A DNA stretch of 64,000 nucleotides, taken from assembly GCA_003164295.1 (NCBI GenBank), contig PLTA01000039.1:112019-176018 (forward strand), read 5' to 3'. The notes beneath the pieces are model-generated. The model worked only from the letters and a program-made list of their open reading frames with translations. It was not told the origin of the DNA and did no database searches. Position numbers and translations under genes: made by a program. The stretch's first letter is position 1. Each line of letters begins with the position of its first letter. Source of the DNA: Candidatus Bathyarchaeota archaeon (GTDB lineage: Archaea > Thermoproteota > Bathyarchaeia > Bathyarchaeales > Bathycorpusculaceae). This document shows positions 43,579 through 52,428 of this stretch, one piece after another.

Positions 43579-44643
43579 TTAGGTTACACCTTTGAATAGC
43601 CAGTTCATATCTGGGCCTTTGCGTTTTTCGGGCATGCGTTCGCAGAGTGCGTGAGCTATTAGTGGCAGTGCAATTGTGGCGTCGCAGTAGCATACTGCTC
43701 GTGTGCCTTCTTTGCTGTTTATTTTTCCCCAGCTGATTGCTTCTTCTAATGTACAACCAGATAAACCTCCCCATTGGGGGCTATCAGTTGTTATTTGTAT
43801 GGCGTATTTGTGTGGGTAGTAGTATTCTTGAAGTCCCTTGCGTAACCCGCCTTTTCGTCCTTTTACGCCTTGGTCACAGGTTTGTGGCGAAACAGATATG
43901 GCAATTAGCTGTGTTAAGTCTTTAGGAACTCCACCGCCGACGTAAACTACGCCGACTTCTTTGGTTTTTGTTCCTATACTGATAAACTGGTCAAATTCCT
44001 TAACCGAATCAATTACCACGTTGTGACCTTGGTTTTTAGCCATCAAAAAGGTTTCGCCGTACGCGCTATCAACCATAGCTGGGCTGAAGATAGGAACGCC
44101 GTTTGCCGCAGCAACTGCTGAGATGGCGGGAATCTTTTTCTTTCCCAAATATTTGCCAAGCAAATAGAGGAACTCTGCCGAAGTGTAATTGTAATCGGTT
44201 TTTACAGTCATGATGAATTCAGTGACTAATTCTTCCATTTTGCGGTAGTCTGTTTCTTTGCCATAAACGTCGTAATATCGGTTAACGTCGTCGTGGAGTA
44301 GCTGCTCATCGTTTACCATGGGGCTACCTTGATAGTACCCTAAGCCCATAGCATCCACGATATCTTCAGAAACGTTCGCACCAGTAGAAACTAGCACGTC
44401 GATGAAACGATTTTCGATAAGCCAATTAATAATTGTCCATTGCCCCGCTGTACTCATGGAACCTGCAAAACCCATAGCGATGGTAAGGTCTTTTTCTTTA
44501 AGCATATTTTCCCAAACATCAACGGCTTCACCAAGTTTGCGTCCTTGGTAAGCGGTTTTGCTCATTTCAGCTAAAAGTTGTGAAATACTTTTTTGTTTAA
44601 CCTTAATTGGTTCAAGTTTCTTTTTGAAGTATGAGTCGCTCAT
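43579..44643 (-). CDS. Deoxyhypusine synthase-like protein, second paralogue
   Basis: A 354-residue DHS fold protein, divergent from that at 38595: IAMGFAGSMSTAGQWTIINW, VSTGANVSEDIVDAMG, VGVVYVGGGVPKDLTQL, and catalytic Lys in EEAISWGKINSKEG. Such paralogues in archaea and bacteria include homospermidine-synthase-like or agmatine-using forms. The lysine suggests the same aminobutyl-imine chemistry, with an uncertain acceptor. Confidence 0.85.
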   Translation of the reverse strand: MSDSYFKKKLEPIKVKQKSISQLLAEMSKTAYQGRKLGEAVDVWENMLKEKDLTIAMGFAGSMSTAGQWTIINWLIENRFIDVLVSTGANVSEDIVDAMGLGYYQGSPMVNDEQLLHDDVNRYYDVYGKETDYRKMEELVTEFIMTVKTDYNYTSAEFLYLLGKYLGKKKIPAISAVAAANGVPIFSPAMVDSAYGETFLMAKNQGHNVVIDSVKEFDQFISIGTKTKEVGVVYVGGGVPKDLTQLIAISVSPQTCDQGVKGRKGGLRKGLQEYYYPHKYAIQITTDSPQWGGLSGCTLEEAISWGKINSKEGTRAVCYCDATIALPLIAHALCERMPEKRKGPDMNWLFKGVT

Positions 44644-44739
44644 TAGTGTGCACCTCGTTTTAAGTTAATAGGCTAATATATGAAATTTGTTATTACAAAA
44701 AACGGGCAATTATGAAAAAAATTCAGCCCTATGATGAAA

Positions 44740-45150
44740 TCAAAAAGCATATTTGAAAATGTTCTTTTTCCGATTCAACTTAAGTTTTGATAAACAATCA
44801 TCTAACTGTTTCTCACAGCCTTTTGTAATAGCGATACAAAGGGGAACCGCGGCCCCCTTTGATTTTCCTTTATACATAAATCTGCATGCAAAAATTTTAA
44901 TCTGTACTTCAGTTTGCTCTTTAGCAAGGTCTGTGCAAGTTTTTGCCAAGCCGAAAACTGCAAATTCTTTTTTGCGATTATATGATTTAACATCAGGAAA
45001 ACAGCTTTCTATTTCAGAGCACGGTTCGTAGCCATCAGATTCAGCGTTGAGTATTTCGAAGCCCTGATTTTTCAATTCCTGAATTAACGCTTTTACAAGT
45101 CTTCGGTGTTCAGCGTTCTCGCCTTCATTTTCCATGCTTGACATGCCCAT
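44740..45150 (-). CDS. Conserved hypothetical protein
   Basis: About 136 residues. An N-terminal helix (HRRLVKALIQELKNQGFEIL), then CSEIESCFPDVKSYNRKKEF, FGLAKTCTDLAKEQTEVQIKIFACRFMYKGK, and a C-terminal helix with KGCEKQLDDCLSKLKL. The order Asp-x-Lys-...-Glu/Gln-x-Lys hints at a restriction-endonuclease-like fold, but no family is certain. It follows argS closely (11 bases) on the same strand. Several starts are possible (45150 or 45144). Confidence 0.6.
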   Translation of the reverse strand: MGMSSMENEGENAEHRRLVKALIQELKNQGFEILNAESDGYEPCSEIESCFPDVKSYNRKKEFAVFGLAKTCTDLAKEQTEVQIKIFACRFMYKGKSKGAAVPLCIAITKGCEKQLDDCLSKLKLNRKKNIFKYAF

Positions 45151-45164
45151 CACCCTAAAAAGTA

Positions 45165-47114
45165 TTACATTTTGTCTGGCGCAACTACACCAATCAATGT
45201 CAAAGCATTATGAATGGCAATTTGGATGGCTTGCGTCAATGCAATGCGTGCATCACTGAGCTCTTGTGAATCAGCTTTGATAACAGGCAATGCATTATAG
45301 AACGTGTTGAATTTGTCCGCTAACCCGTTGGCATAATCAGCAATCAAATTTGGCTTTAAGTATTCTGCGGCATCCATGAATGTGTCGGGGAAACTTGCAA
45401 GATTCATAATGAGTTCGCGTTCAAGCTTTTCAGTGAGCAGCTCATAGGATGGTTTTTCCGGTTCTCTTTCTGCTTTTCGTAAAATGCTACATGCCCTCGC
45501 GTGAGTATATTGTACATAAGGCGCGCTGTTGGTTTCGAAGTTCAGTACCCTTTCCCACGTGAAAATAACTGGTTTTGAAGTATCAACATCCACAAGAGCA
45601 TAACGCACCGCACCTAATCCAACGAAGTTGGCGATTTTACGTTTTTCGTCCTCTGAGAGCTGTGGTGAGCGCTTCGAAACTTCTTCGTAAGCCCGTTGAA
45701 CCGCTTCGTCAAGAACTTGGTCAAAAGTAATGTAGTGCCCTCTGCGGCTACTCATCTTGTAACCGGGCAAAGTAACCAAATTGTAAGCAAAATGAACCAG
45801 GTTCTCGGCGTATTCGTTGAAGCCTAGGGCATAGAGCGCAATTTTTAATTGTAACTGCGCAAGCGATTGCTCCATTCCGATTACGTTAATGATTTTTCCT
45901 GCATGTTTGAATTTCCAAAGGGTATAAGCCAAGTCGCGAGTGGTATACAATGTGGTGCCGTCAGCGCGCCCCAACGTCAAAGGTGGAACCTCATTATTTT
46001 CACTCAGACCCAATTTAGGTTTCAACTTAAGGACTTCAACAACTTTTTCGGCGTCAAATTCCACCACCCCTTTTTCATTGTAAACAAACGGAGAGGTCTT
46101 GAGCTTCTGCAAAACCTCACTAACCTGCCCACTCCATACAAAGTCGCTTTCCCAATCCCAAGAGTCATAAATAACCTCTACTCGCGCCATGGTTTCTCTA
46201 AAACCTTCAAGACACAAATCACTGACTTCACGGATGAGCTTTTTAGCTTTAGGTTCGTCATCTTCGTAGGCGCGATTTAATCGGTTTATTTCTTCCTCAG
46301 GATTTTCGTCTTCACCGATTTTACTCATTAACGCTTCAAAAAGAACAGGAAATTTTTCTTTAAGTTCAGCAGCGATAGACATCCATTCATCAATTTCTTT
46401 GTTGGCTTTTGCTAAATCATCCGCTGAATTGACGGCGACAGCCAAGTCACGTATTCTTTTTAAACGATTAATTTCAACAATGCAGCTTGTTACTGTGTAG
46501 ATTTTGCCAACGAAAAGATCTGATTTTTCAGTTGGTTTTGGTCTGCCAAGTTTTTCATAACCATAAGCTACCACGGAGGATTGTCGTCCAACATCATCAA
46601 TGTAATAGTGGGTTGAAACTGTATGTCCCCTGCATTCTAGAATACGTGCTAACGCGTCACCGAGCATTGGGTTTCGGGCTTGTCCAATGTGGATTGGGTG
46701 AAGAGGATTAACACTAGTATGTTCCACAATAATTTTAGTTGACTCAGTGGCTTTAACAAAGCCATAATCAAATTTCAACTGCTTAACCGACTGTAACGTT
46801 AAAGCCGAAAACTTTGCAAAATTTACATGAAAATTTATGTATCCAGCGCCTGCGCAGGAAACCTGTTCAATCAGTTTAAAACTAGATTTATCAATGGCGT
46901 CAACAATAAGCGTGGCAATCGTTAGCGGTTTCTGATTTAGTTTCTTTGCAAGTTCAAAACAAAGCGATGAAGCTAACTGCCCATATTCAATGTTTGGAGT
47001 TTTATTTAGCGTTATAGTCGGAGCCTTTATTTCAGGCAAAGTTTTCTTGAGCGCGTTTGCTAATGCAGACTGGCATTCTTGGCGGAATTGATCAAATGGA
47101 TTTTCTGAAATCAT
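45165..47114 (-). CDS. argS: Arginyl-tRNA synthetase
   Basis: A 649-residue class I synthetase. It carries the N-terminal Add-1 domain, VNPLHPIHIGQARN as the HIGH motif, LGRADGTTLYTTRDLAYTL, and KMSSRRG in the KMSKS position. The C-terminal anticodon-binding domain includes YVQYTHARACSILRKAE. It charges tRNA-Arg. The ATG at 47114 is used; a TTG precedes it. Divergent from the deacetylase gene with about 95 bases between. Confidence 0.95.
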   Translation of the reverse strand: MISENPFDQFRQECQSALANALKKTLPEIKAPTITLNKTPNIEYGQLASSLCFELAKKLNQKPLTIATLIVDAIDKSSFKLIEQVSCAGAGYINFHVNFAKFSALTLQSVKQLKFDYGFVKATESTKIIVEHTSVNPLHPIHIGQARNPMLGDALARILECRGHTVSTHYYIDDVGRQSSVVAYGYEKLGRPKPTEKSDLFVGKIYTVTSCIVEINRLKRIRDLAVAVNSADDLAKANKEIDEWMSIAAELKEKFPVLFEALMSKIGEDENPEEEINRLNRAYEDDEPKAKKLIREVSDLCLEGFRETMARVEVIYDSWDWESDFVWSGQVSEVLQKLKTSPFVYNEKGVVEFDAEKVVEVLKLKPKLGLSENNEVPPLTLGRADGTTLYTTRDLAYTLWKFKHAGKIINVIGMEQSLAQLQLKIALYALGFNEYAENLVHFAYNLVTLPGYKMSSRRGHYITFDQVLDEAVQRAYEEVSKRSPQLSEDEKRKIANFVGLGAVRYALVDVDTSKPVIFTWERVLNFETNSAPYVQYTHARACSILRKAEREPEKPSYELLTEKLERELIMNLASFPDTFMDAAEYLKPNLIADYANGLADKFNTFYNALPVIKADSQELSDARIALTQAIQIAIHNALTLIGVVAPDKM

Positions 47115-47210
47115 CAACTTTTATTCATCCTTTTCGTTATCGCTAACTTCTTTAGTTATGTTTTTTAAATGTGTAAGCGTATTTATCTGTCTAATGGATG
47201 CAGTTTAGCG

Positions 47211-48059
47211 ATGAAAACAAAGATAGTCTATTCAGAAAAATGTTTAGGCTATGGCACTTGGCACATTGAAGGACCCCAAAGAGTAAAAACCGCGCAGGAA
47301 ATTTTGAAAGCTAAAGGCTACGAATTTGTACTACCAACACCTGCAACAGAAGACGACTTGTTAAACGTTCATGACCCAGAATACATTTGGAAAGTCAAAA
47401 AAGGCTTAGTCGAAGACACAGATACTCCTGCATACGATAAAATCTATGAGTATGCAAGTCTTTCAGCAGGCGGTGCCATATTGGCCAGCAAAATCAATGG
47501 GTTCTCACTTATGCGTCCGCCGGGACACCACGTCGGCAGAAATGGCTCTGCATTAGGCGTTTATACGCGTGGATTCTGCTACTTCAACAACATAGCAATA
47601 GCAGTAAAAGAACTGGGGAAAAAAACTTTAATTTTAGATATTGACGGACACCATGGAAACGGAACACAAGAAATCTTTCAAGGCGACGAAAAAATAATGT
47701 ATGTTTCGGTACATCAATCGCCGAATTTTCCCGGAACTGGAGCTTTTACTGAGGAAAATTGTATTAATTTTGCTTTGCCGCCAGATTGTGGAGGAAAGCG
47801 TTATTTGGAAACTCTTGATGAAGCGCTAGCCATGGTTGATATAAAAAAGTTTGAGGTTGTTGCGGTTTCTTGTGGTTTTGACACGCATCTTGGAGATTTA
47901 GCATCTTTGGGCTTAGTTGATGCAGATTACCTTCAGATTGGCAAAAGAATCGGATGCTTCAAAAGAGACACGTTTTTTGTTTTGGAAGGCGGGTACGTGG
48001 GCGAAAAAGTTGGGTTAGATATTGATAATTTATTGAAGGGTTACGAAGAAAACAAATAA
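47211..48059 (+). CDS. Histone-deacetylase-family amidohydrolase
   Basis: About 282 residues. Zinc and catalytic motifs are MRPPGHHVGRNG, GFCYFNNIAIAV, LDIDGHHGNGTQEIF, VHQSPNFPGTG, SCGFDTHLGD and LEGGYV. This set matches the arginase/deacetylase fold, acting on acetyl-lysine, acetylpolyamines or similar. Given polyamine-linked DHS genes nearby, an acetylpolyamine substrate is possible but unproved. The ATG at 47211 aligns with the family start; an earlier one adds 14 unrelated residues. Confidence 0.9.
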   Translation: MKTKIVYSEKCLGYGTWHIEGPQRVKTAQEILKAKGYEFVLPTPATEDDLLNVHDPEYIWKVKKGLVEDTDTPAYDKIYEYASLSAGGAILASKINGFSLMRPPGHHVGRNGSALGVYTRGFCYFNNIAIAVKELGKKTLILDIDGHHGNGTQEIFQGDEKIMYVSVHQSPNFPGTGAFTEENCINFALPPDCGGKRYLETLDEALAMVDIKKFEVVAVSCGFDTHLGDLASLGLVDADYLQIGKRIGCFKRDTFFVLEGGYVGEKVGLDIDNLLKGYEENK

Positions 48060-48072
48060 TTGGAAAAAGAAA

Positions 48073-48696
48073 TTATTGTTTTTGTTTTTGCGCCATTGCC
48101 TTCTTATTTAAGGCTTGAAGCTTCTCTGTAACTTTTTCGGATCTTTTTTCGGCCTTTGCAAGCAGTGGTTTCCAATCTTTATTTTTGACGGTTGTGGTTA
48201 ACTGTTCAGTTTGTGTGGGCAATTTTTCTAATGCTTCGTTGAAGAGTTTATCTGCTGCTTCGTCTGATTCAACTATTTCTAAGGCTTCTTCGGGACATGC
48301 TTCAACGCATTTTGGTTCGCCTTGGCAGAGGTCGCAAGCGATAGCTTTCCCTGTATCAGCATGTATCGTTATTCCACCATGGTCACAAGCCTGAACGCAC
48401 CAGTCACAACCTTTACATTTTGCATCATCGATAATTAGCAAACCTGTACTTTCTGATTGATTAATTGCACGCTCAGGACATGCTTTAACACATTTAGCGT
48501 CTGAACATGCACGGCAAGATAAAGCGAAATTGAAAACTGGAGCCATTCGGACAACTCGGATTCTGGACCTTATTGGATTCCAAACGCCTTCGCCCTTCTC
48601 TACCGTACAAGCATATTCACAGATCCCGCAACCAATACATTTACCAGGATCAACGGAAACGAATTTTCTTTTTTGTTCGGTTTTAGCAGACTGCAT
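48073..48696 (-). CDS. Four-cluster ferredoxin-type protein (HycB/HydN-like)
   Basis: A 207-residue protein with four Cys motifs: CIGCGICEYACT, CRACSDAKCVKACP, CKGCDWCVQACD and CDLCQGEPKCVEACP. These form four [4Fe-4S] clusters, as in the electron-transfer subunits of formate dehydrogenase, aldehyde:ferredoxin oxidoreductase or CO dehydrogenase partners. A C-terminal Lys/Gln-rich coil is extra. No catalytic subunit is adjacent, so the partner is elsewhere. Confidence 0.88.
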   Translation of the reverse strand: MQSAKTEQKRKFVSVDPGKCIGCGICEYACTVEKGEGVWNPIRSRIRVVRMAPVFNFALSCRACSDAKCVKACPERAINQSESTGLLIIDDAKCKGCDWCVQACDHGGITIHADTGKAIACDLCQGEPKCVEACPEEALEIVESDEAADKLFNEALEKLPTQTEQLTTTVKNKDWKPLLAKAEKRSEKVTEKLQALNKKAMAQKQKQ

Positions 48697-48821
48697 TTTT
48701 AACCAAACCCTTGGGTTTTAGATAGATTGTGCATCATTTGCTTTTAACCGTTACTTAAGAAAAAAGTTTTTTTGATGGAAAAAATGTCCTGCAAAATAAT
48801 TGATAACAGTTTTTGCTTATT

Positions 48822-49343
48822 TCATAATTTCTTTGAAGTGATCTGAAGTCTGGTATCCGCTCTTGGGATAGTAGCCCAACCTGTTTTCTGTTCTTCTTCC
48901 ATTGCTTTTGCTAAAAGCTTCCATACAGCCGCGTCCTCTTTGCATAGTTTGTCGGCAAGTAACTTAGCATCCGCTTTTTCGTCATACTCTAAGTGGAGAC
49001 CGGTAAAGTTCAAAGCTGAAAAGCCTTTTCCCTCTGCAGTGATCCTGTATAAGAATTGGGAGTATTTGTTTGGACCTGTTAACTGCGTTGATGTCCATGA
49101 TAACCGGTTCGGATAGAGCTGCACGAGTTTTTGCTTTTCTATAAAGCCGGATGGGGAAAGAAAAACATCAGTCAAGATTATAGTGTCAGGGGTTATGTGA
49201 CTTATTTGCCGCTTAGCATTCGCGTCGCCCATTAAATCGTGGTCTTTTGGGTCAAAGTCAATGCACCAGTCGAATGCCCTCTGGGCAGAGACATTAAAAC
49301 GCTGGCTAAAATAATACCTAACCGATAAAGCCATTTGAGTCAT
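48822..49343 (-). CDS. SRPBCC/START-like lipid-binding-fold protein
   Basis: A 173-residue protein. FSQRFNVSAQRAFDWCIDFD is the usual entry of the SRPBCC fold, with FLYRITAEGKGFSALNFTGL in the middle and the long C-terminal helix KLLADKLCKEDAAVWKLLAKAM. Such proteins bind hydrophobic ligands. Start at 49343; 49334 is an alternative. It lies just downstream of tRNA-Leu on the same strand. Confidence 0.7.
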   Translation of the reverse strand: MTQMALSVRYYFSQRFNVSAQRAFDWCIDFDPKDHDLMGDANAKRQISHITPDTIILTDVFLSPSGFIEKQKLVQLYPNRLSWTSTQLTGPNKYSQFLYRITAEGKGFSALNFTGLHLEYDEKADAKLLADKLCKEDAAVWKLLAKAMEEEQKTGWATIPRADTRLQITSKKL

Positions 49344-49404
49344 TAGTGGTTAGAATGTAAAAAGCAATTATATTACATTTTTGCTGTCGCAATTACAGTT
49401 AGTT

Positions 49405-49492
49405 TGGTGCGGAGGGTGGGATTTGAACCCACGAACCCCTGCGGGATAGGAGCCTCAGTCCTACGCCTTTGGCCATGCTGGGCGACCTCCGC
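49405..49492 (-). tRNA. tRNA-Leu (anticodon GAG), CCA encoded
   Basis: The acceptor stem GCGGAGG pairs with CCTCCGC and is followed by ACCA. The anticodon stem TAGGA/TCCTA encloses loop CTGAGGC with anticodon GAG. A long variable arm CCC-GCA-GGG marks class II, and the T arm reads GTGGG-TTCAAAT-CCCAC. 85 bases plus CCA. No intron was seen. Confidence 0.95.
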
Positions 49493-49677
49493 TTGAATGT
49501 TTTTTTGAGGCGGGTGCGAAATATAGAATTAGCCTTGACATTTAAAGGCTTTACTTTTGCAGTTGGCAAGTGCTGTGTTGTTAGATTTGTTTATTACTGT
49601 GTGTTTGATGATTATTTTTTGGGACAGTAAGGTTTATTTTCCCAAGTATTATAACAGCGTTATAATTGGTGATTTAA

Positions 49678-50628
49678 ATGGCAAAAATCTACAACAATGT
49701 TCTCGAAACAATAGGAAAAACACCACTAGTAAAACTAAATAAACTAACCGAAGGTACAAACGCCACCGTAGTTGGTAAACTTGAAGCACGCAACCCTGGA
49801 GGAAGCGTCAAAGACCGCATTTGCCTAAGCATGATAGCTGAAGCAGAAAAACAAGGCATAATTAAACCCGGGGCAACTCTTATTGAGCCTACAAGCGGCA
49901 ACACCGGCATCGGCTTAGCAATGGTAGCAGCCGTAAAAGGATACAAACTTATACTCACCATGCCAGAAACCATGAGCGTAGAACGGCGCAACCTACTCAA
50001 AGCCTACGGTGCACAACTTATACTCACTCCAGGTCCTGAAGGTATGGGTGGAGCCATCAAAAAAGCCGAAGAACTGACCGCACAAACACCGAACAGTTTT
50101 ATGCCCCAACAATTCAAAAACTTAGCTAATCCAAAAATTCATAGAGAAACAACGGGTCCTGAAATCTGGGAAGATACAGATGGCAAAGTTGACATTGTAG
50201 TTGCAGGTGTTGGAACTGGCGGTACTATAACAGGGATTGCGCAATACATTAAACCGCTTAAATCGAGGTTCAAAGCCGTGGCTGTGGAACCAGCAGCTTC
50301 ACCAGTCTTAAGCGGTGGGCAGAAGGGGCCACATAAAATCCAAGGAATAGGTGCAGGTTTCAAACCCGACGTGCTTAAACTTGACTTAGTGGATGAAATC
50401 TTTAAAGTAAAAGATGATGATGCGATTCAAACTGCTAGACAACTGGCTCAAAAGGAAGGGTTACTCGTCGGCATATCGTCAGGTGCAGCAGCCTATGCAG
50501 CCATTGAAATAGCGAAAAGACCAGAAAACAAAGGCAAACTCATAGTTGCAATCTTTCCCGACACAGGTGAACGGTATCTCAGTACAGTATTATTCCAAGA
50601 ACCTCCAAACATAAATGCAAACATCTAA
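49678..50628 (+). CDS. cysK: Cysteine synthase (O-acetylserine sulfhydrylase)
   Basis: A 316-residue PLP enzyme. Lys45 in NPGGSVKDR holds the cofactor; [16 protein letters not shown] binds substrate, [12 protein letters not shown] binds phosphate, and [12 protein letters not shown] closes the site. It makes cysteine from O-acetylserine and sulfide. The gene for serine acetyltransferase follows after 67 bases in the same direction. Confidence 0.95.
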   Translation: MAKIYNNVLETIGKTPLVKLNKLTEGTNATVVGKLEARNPGGSVKDRICLSMIAEAEKQGIIKPGATLIEPTSGNTGIGLAMVAAVKGYKLILTMPETMSVERRNLLKAYGAQLILTPGPEGMGGAIKKAEELTAQTPNSFMPQQFKNLANPKIHRETTGPEIWEDTDGKVDIVVAGVGTGGTITGIAQYIKPLKSRFKAVAVEPAASPVLSGGQKGPHKIQGIGAGFKPDVLKLDLVDEIFKVKDDDAIQTARQLAQKEGLLVGISSGAAAYAAIEIAKRPENKGKLIVAIFPDTGERYLSTVLFQEPPNINANI

Positions 50629-50695
50629 GTTTTCATTTCTAAGACGCTTCTCTTATATCCTTCTTTTTTCAATAATGAGAGAAAGGTAAGCAAGA

Positions 50696-51745
50696 ATGTC
50701 ATCAAAAGCCGACCAGCCTCGACCAAAAAACTGCGAAGAATGCGCAGAGCAGAATCGGGATATTGACTGCTGGAACCCAGACCGTATGCTTGACACACTC
50801 ATGCGTAACCACGATAAGGTAGAGCAGGACTGGGTTGAAAAAGGCTTACCGACATTAGTTGACGAAATGATGGCTAATTATGAAGCCTTCGGCGGCATGG
50901 ATCATCTTGAAGGAAAAGATTTGCCTTCAAAAAAAGTTGTCATTGAAGTTTTAGAGGATTTACTCACAGTTCTTTTTCCAGGATACCTTGGAAAAGAAGA
51001 GATGACGAAAGCTAACATAAAATATCAGTTAGGTTCCACATTAACTTCAGTCTATACGCGAATGACAGCCGAAATTGAAAAAAGCCTAAAATATATTTGC
51101 AGAAAAATAAGCAACTGCCCCCAAGATGTTTGCCAAAAACGAGCCCATGTTGTGGTAAAAGAATTGCTGGAAAAGCTACCGCAAATCAGGGCAACATTAA
51201 GCGGCGATATCCAAGCAGCTTACGCAGGCGACCCCGCAGCCGTAAGCACAGACGAAGTAATCTTGAGCTATCCATGCGTACTAGCCATTACAACATATAG
51301 AATAGCCCATGAACTCTACCTTGAAGGCATCCCATTAATCCCAAGAATAATGAGCGAACACATGCATTCTTTGACAGGAATAGATATCCACCCAGGTGCA
51401 AGAATTGGCAAAAACTTCTTCATCGACCATGGCACAGGTGTCGTTATAGGAGAAACTGCGGAAATAGGGGATAATGTGAAACTCTACCAAGGCGTAACAT
51501 TGGGTGCTCTTAGCTTTCCAAAAGATGAGAAAGGAAACATCATTAAAGGAAGGAAACGTCACCCCACAGTTGGAAACAACGTAGTTATCTATTCAGGGGC
51601 AACCTTGCTTGGAGCAGAAGCAGTTATTGGCGATAATGTTGTTATTGGTGGAAATGTCTGGATAACTTCAGCTGTGGCTTCAGATACAAAAATAACTATT
51701 TCTGCGCCGGAATTAAGATATAAAAAAGAAAACCATAAATCGTAA
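50696..51745 (+). CDS. cysE: Serine O-acetyltransferase (EpsC/long CysE type)
   Basis: A 349-residue enzyme with an N-terminal helical domain and C-terminal left-handed beta-helix. GIDIHPGARIGKNFFIDHGT contains the hexapeptide entry and catalytic His; VIGETAEIGDNVKLYQGVTLG and GATLLGAEAVIGDNVVIGG are hexapeptide turns. It acetylates serine for cysK. The extra N-terminal segment with CEECAEQ is as in the long bacterial SAT (EpsC/NeuD-like) group. Confidence 0.92.
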   Translation: MSSKADQPRPKNCEECAEQNRDIDCWNPDRMLDTLMRNHDKVEQDWVEKGLPTLVDEMMANYEAFGGMDHLEGKDLPSKKVVIEVLEDLLTVLFPGYLGKEEMTKANIKYQLGSTLTSVYTRMTAEIEKSLKYICRKISNCPQDVCQKRAHVVVKELLEKLPQIRATLSGDIQAAYAGDPAAVSTDEVILSYPCVLAITTYRIAHELYLEGIPLIPRIMSEHMHSLTGIDIHPGARIGKNFFIDHGTGVVIGETAEIGDNVKLYQGVTLGALSFPKDEKGNIIKGRKRHPTVGNNVVIYSGATLLGAEAVIGDNVVIGGNVWITSAVASDTKITISAPELRYKKENHKS

Positions 51746-51764
51746 AGAAAAAGGTCAGGTTAAA

Positions 51765-52208
51765 CTATAGTAGCCGGAAGTTTTCTTTAACCGTCGTTAA
51801 AACTACATGTGTATTTGTTCGTTCAATGTAGGGGAGTGACAAAAGTTTTTTAGTAAAAGCGCCAAGGTCTTCTCGACTTTTAAACTTTGCAACAATAATG
51901 GCGTCAGTTAAACCTGTTACATCGTAGACGCTGCATACGTTTGTGATTTTCGCTATTTCATTTTCAGTTTCCACAAGCCTGCCCTTTGAAACTGTGATTT
52001 CAGTAACCACTGTTAATTGGAAACCAAGTTTTTCATGGTCCAAAAGGACGGAGTAGCCTTTAATGAGCCCTTCATCTTCCATTTTTTTAATTCGAGACAA
52101 AACTGTGCCAACTGACACGCCTACATTCTTGGCTATTTGCCTACTTGAAAATCTTGCATCCTCTAAGAGGGCTTTAAGAATTTTTAGGTCTGTTTCGTTT
52201 AACTCCAT
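51765..52208 (-). CDS. Lrp/AsnC-family regulator
   Basis: About 147 residues: helix-turn-helix NETDLKILKALLEDARFSSR with recognition helix VSVGTVLSRIKKMEDEGLI, then the RAM domain (VVTEITVSKGRL, VYDVTGLTDAIIVAKFKS). It lacks the Cys tail of the protein at 14199. AGGA lies ten bases before the ATG at 52208. It faces cysE and is divergent from guaA across about 220 bases, so it may control amino acid or purine genes. Confidence 0.88.
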   Translation of the reverse strand: MELNETDLKILKALLEDARFSSRQIAKNVGVSVGTVLSRIKKMEDEGLIKGYSVLLDHEKLGFQLTVVTEITVSKGRLVETENEIAKITNVCSVYDVTGLTDAIIVAKFKSREDLGAFTKKLLSLPYIERTNTHVVLTTVKENFRLL

Positions 52209-52428
52209 AAACACAGCTTCCTGCACATTCTTTCAATTAAATTGGCTTTTTTGAAACATTAGTTTCTATTATCACATGATTATGTTAATAAAAGTTTAGC
52301 TTTTCCCTCTAGTCAATAATGCTGAAAACAGAGTAAAAACTGTTTATGATTTAAACTGCTGTGGCTTTGACAAGAAATAGAGGGCAATCTTAAATTACTA
52401 CTCAAACCCCAATAAATTGTGCCTTAAA

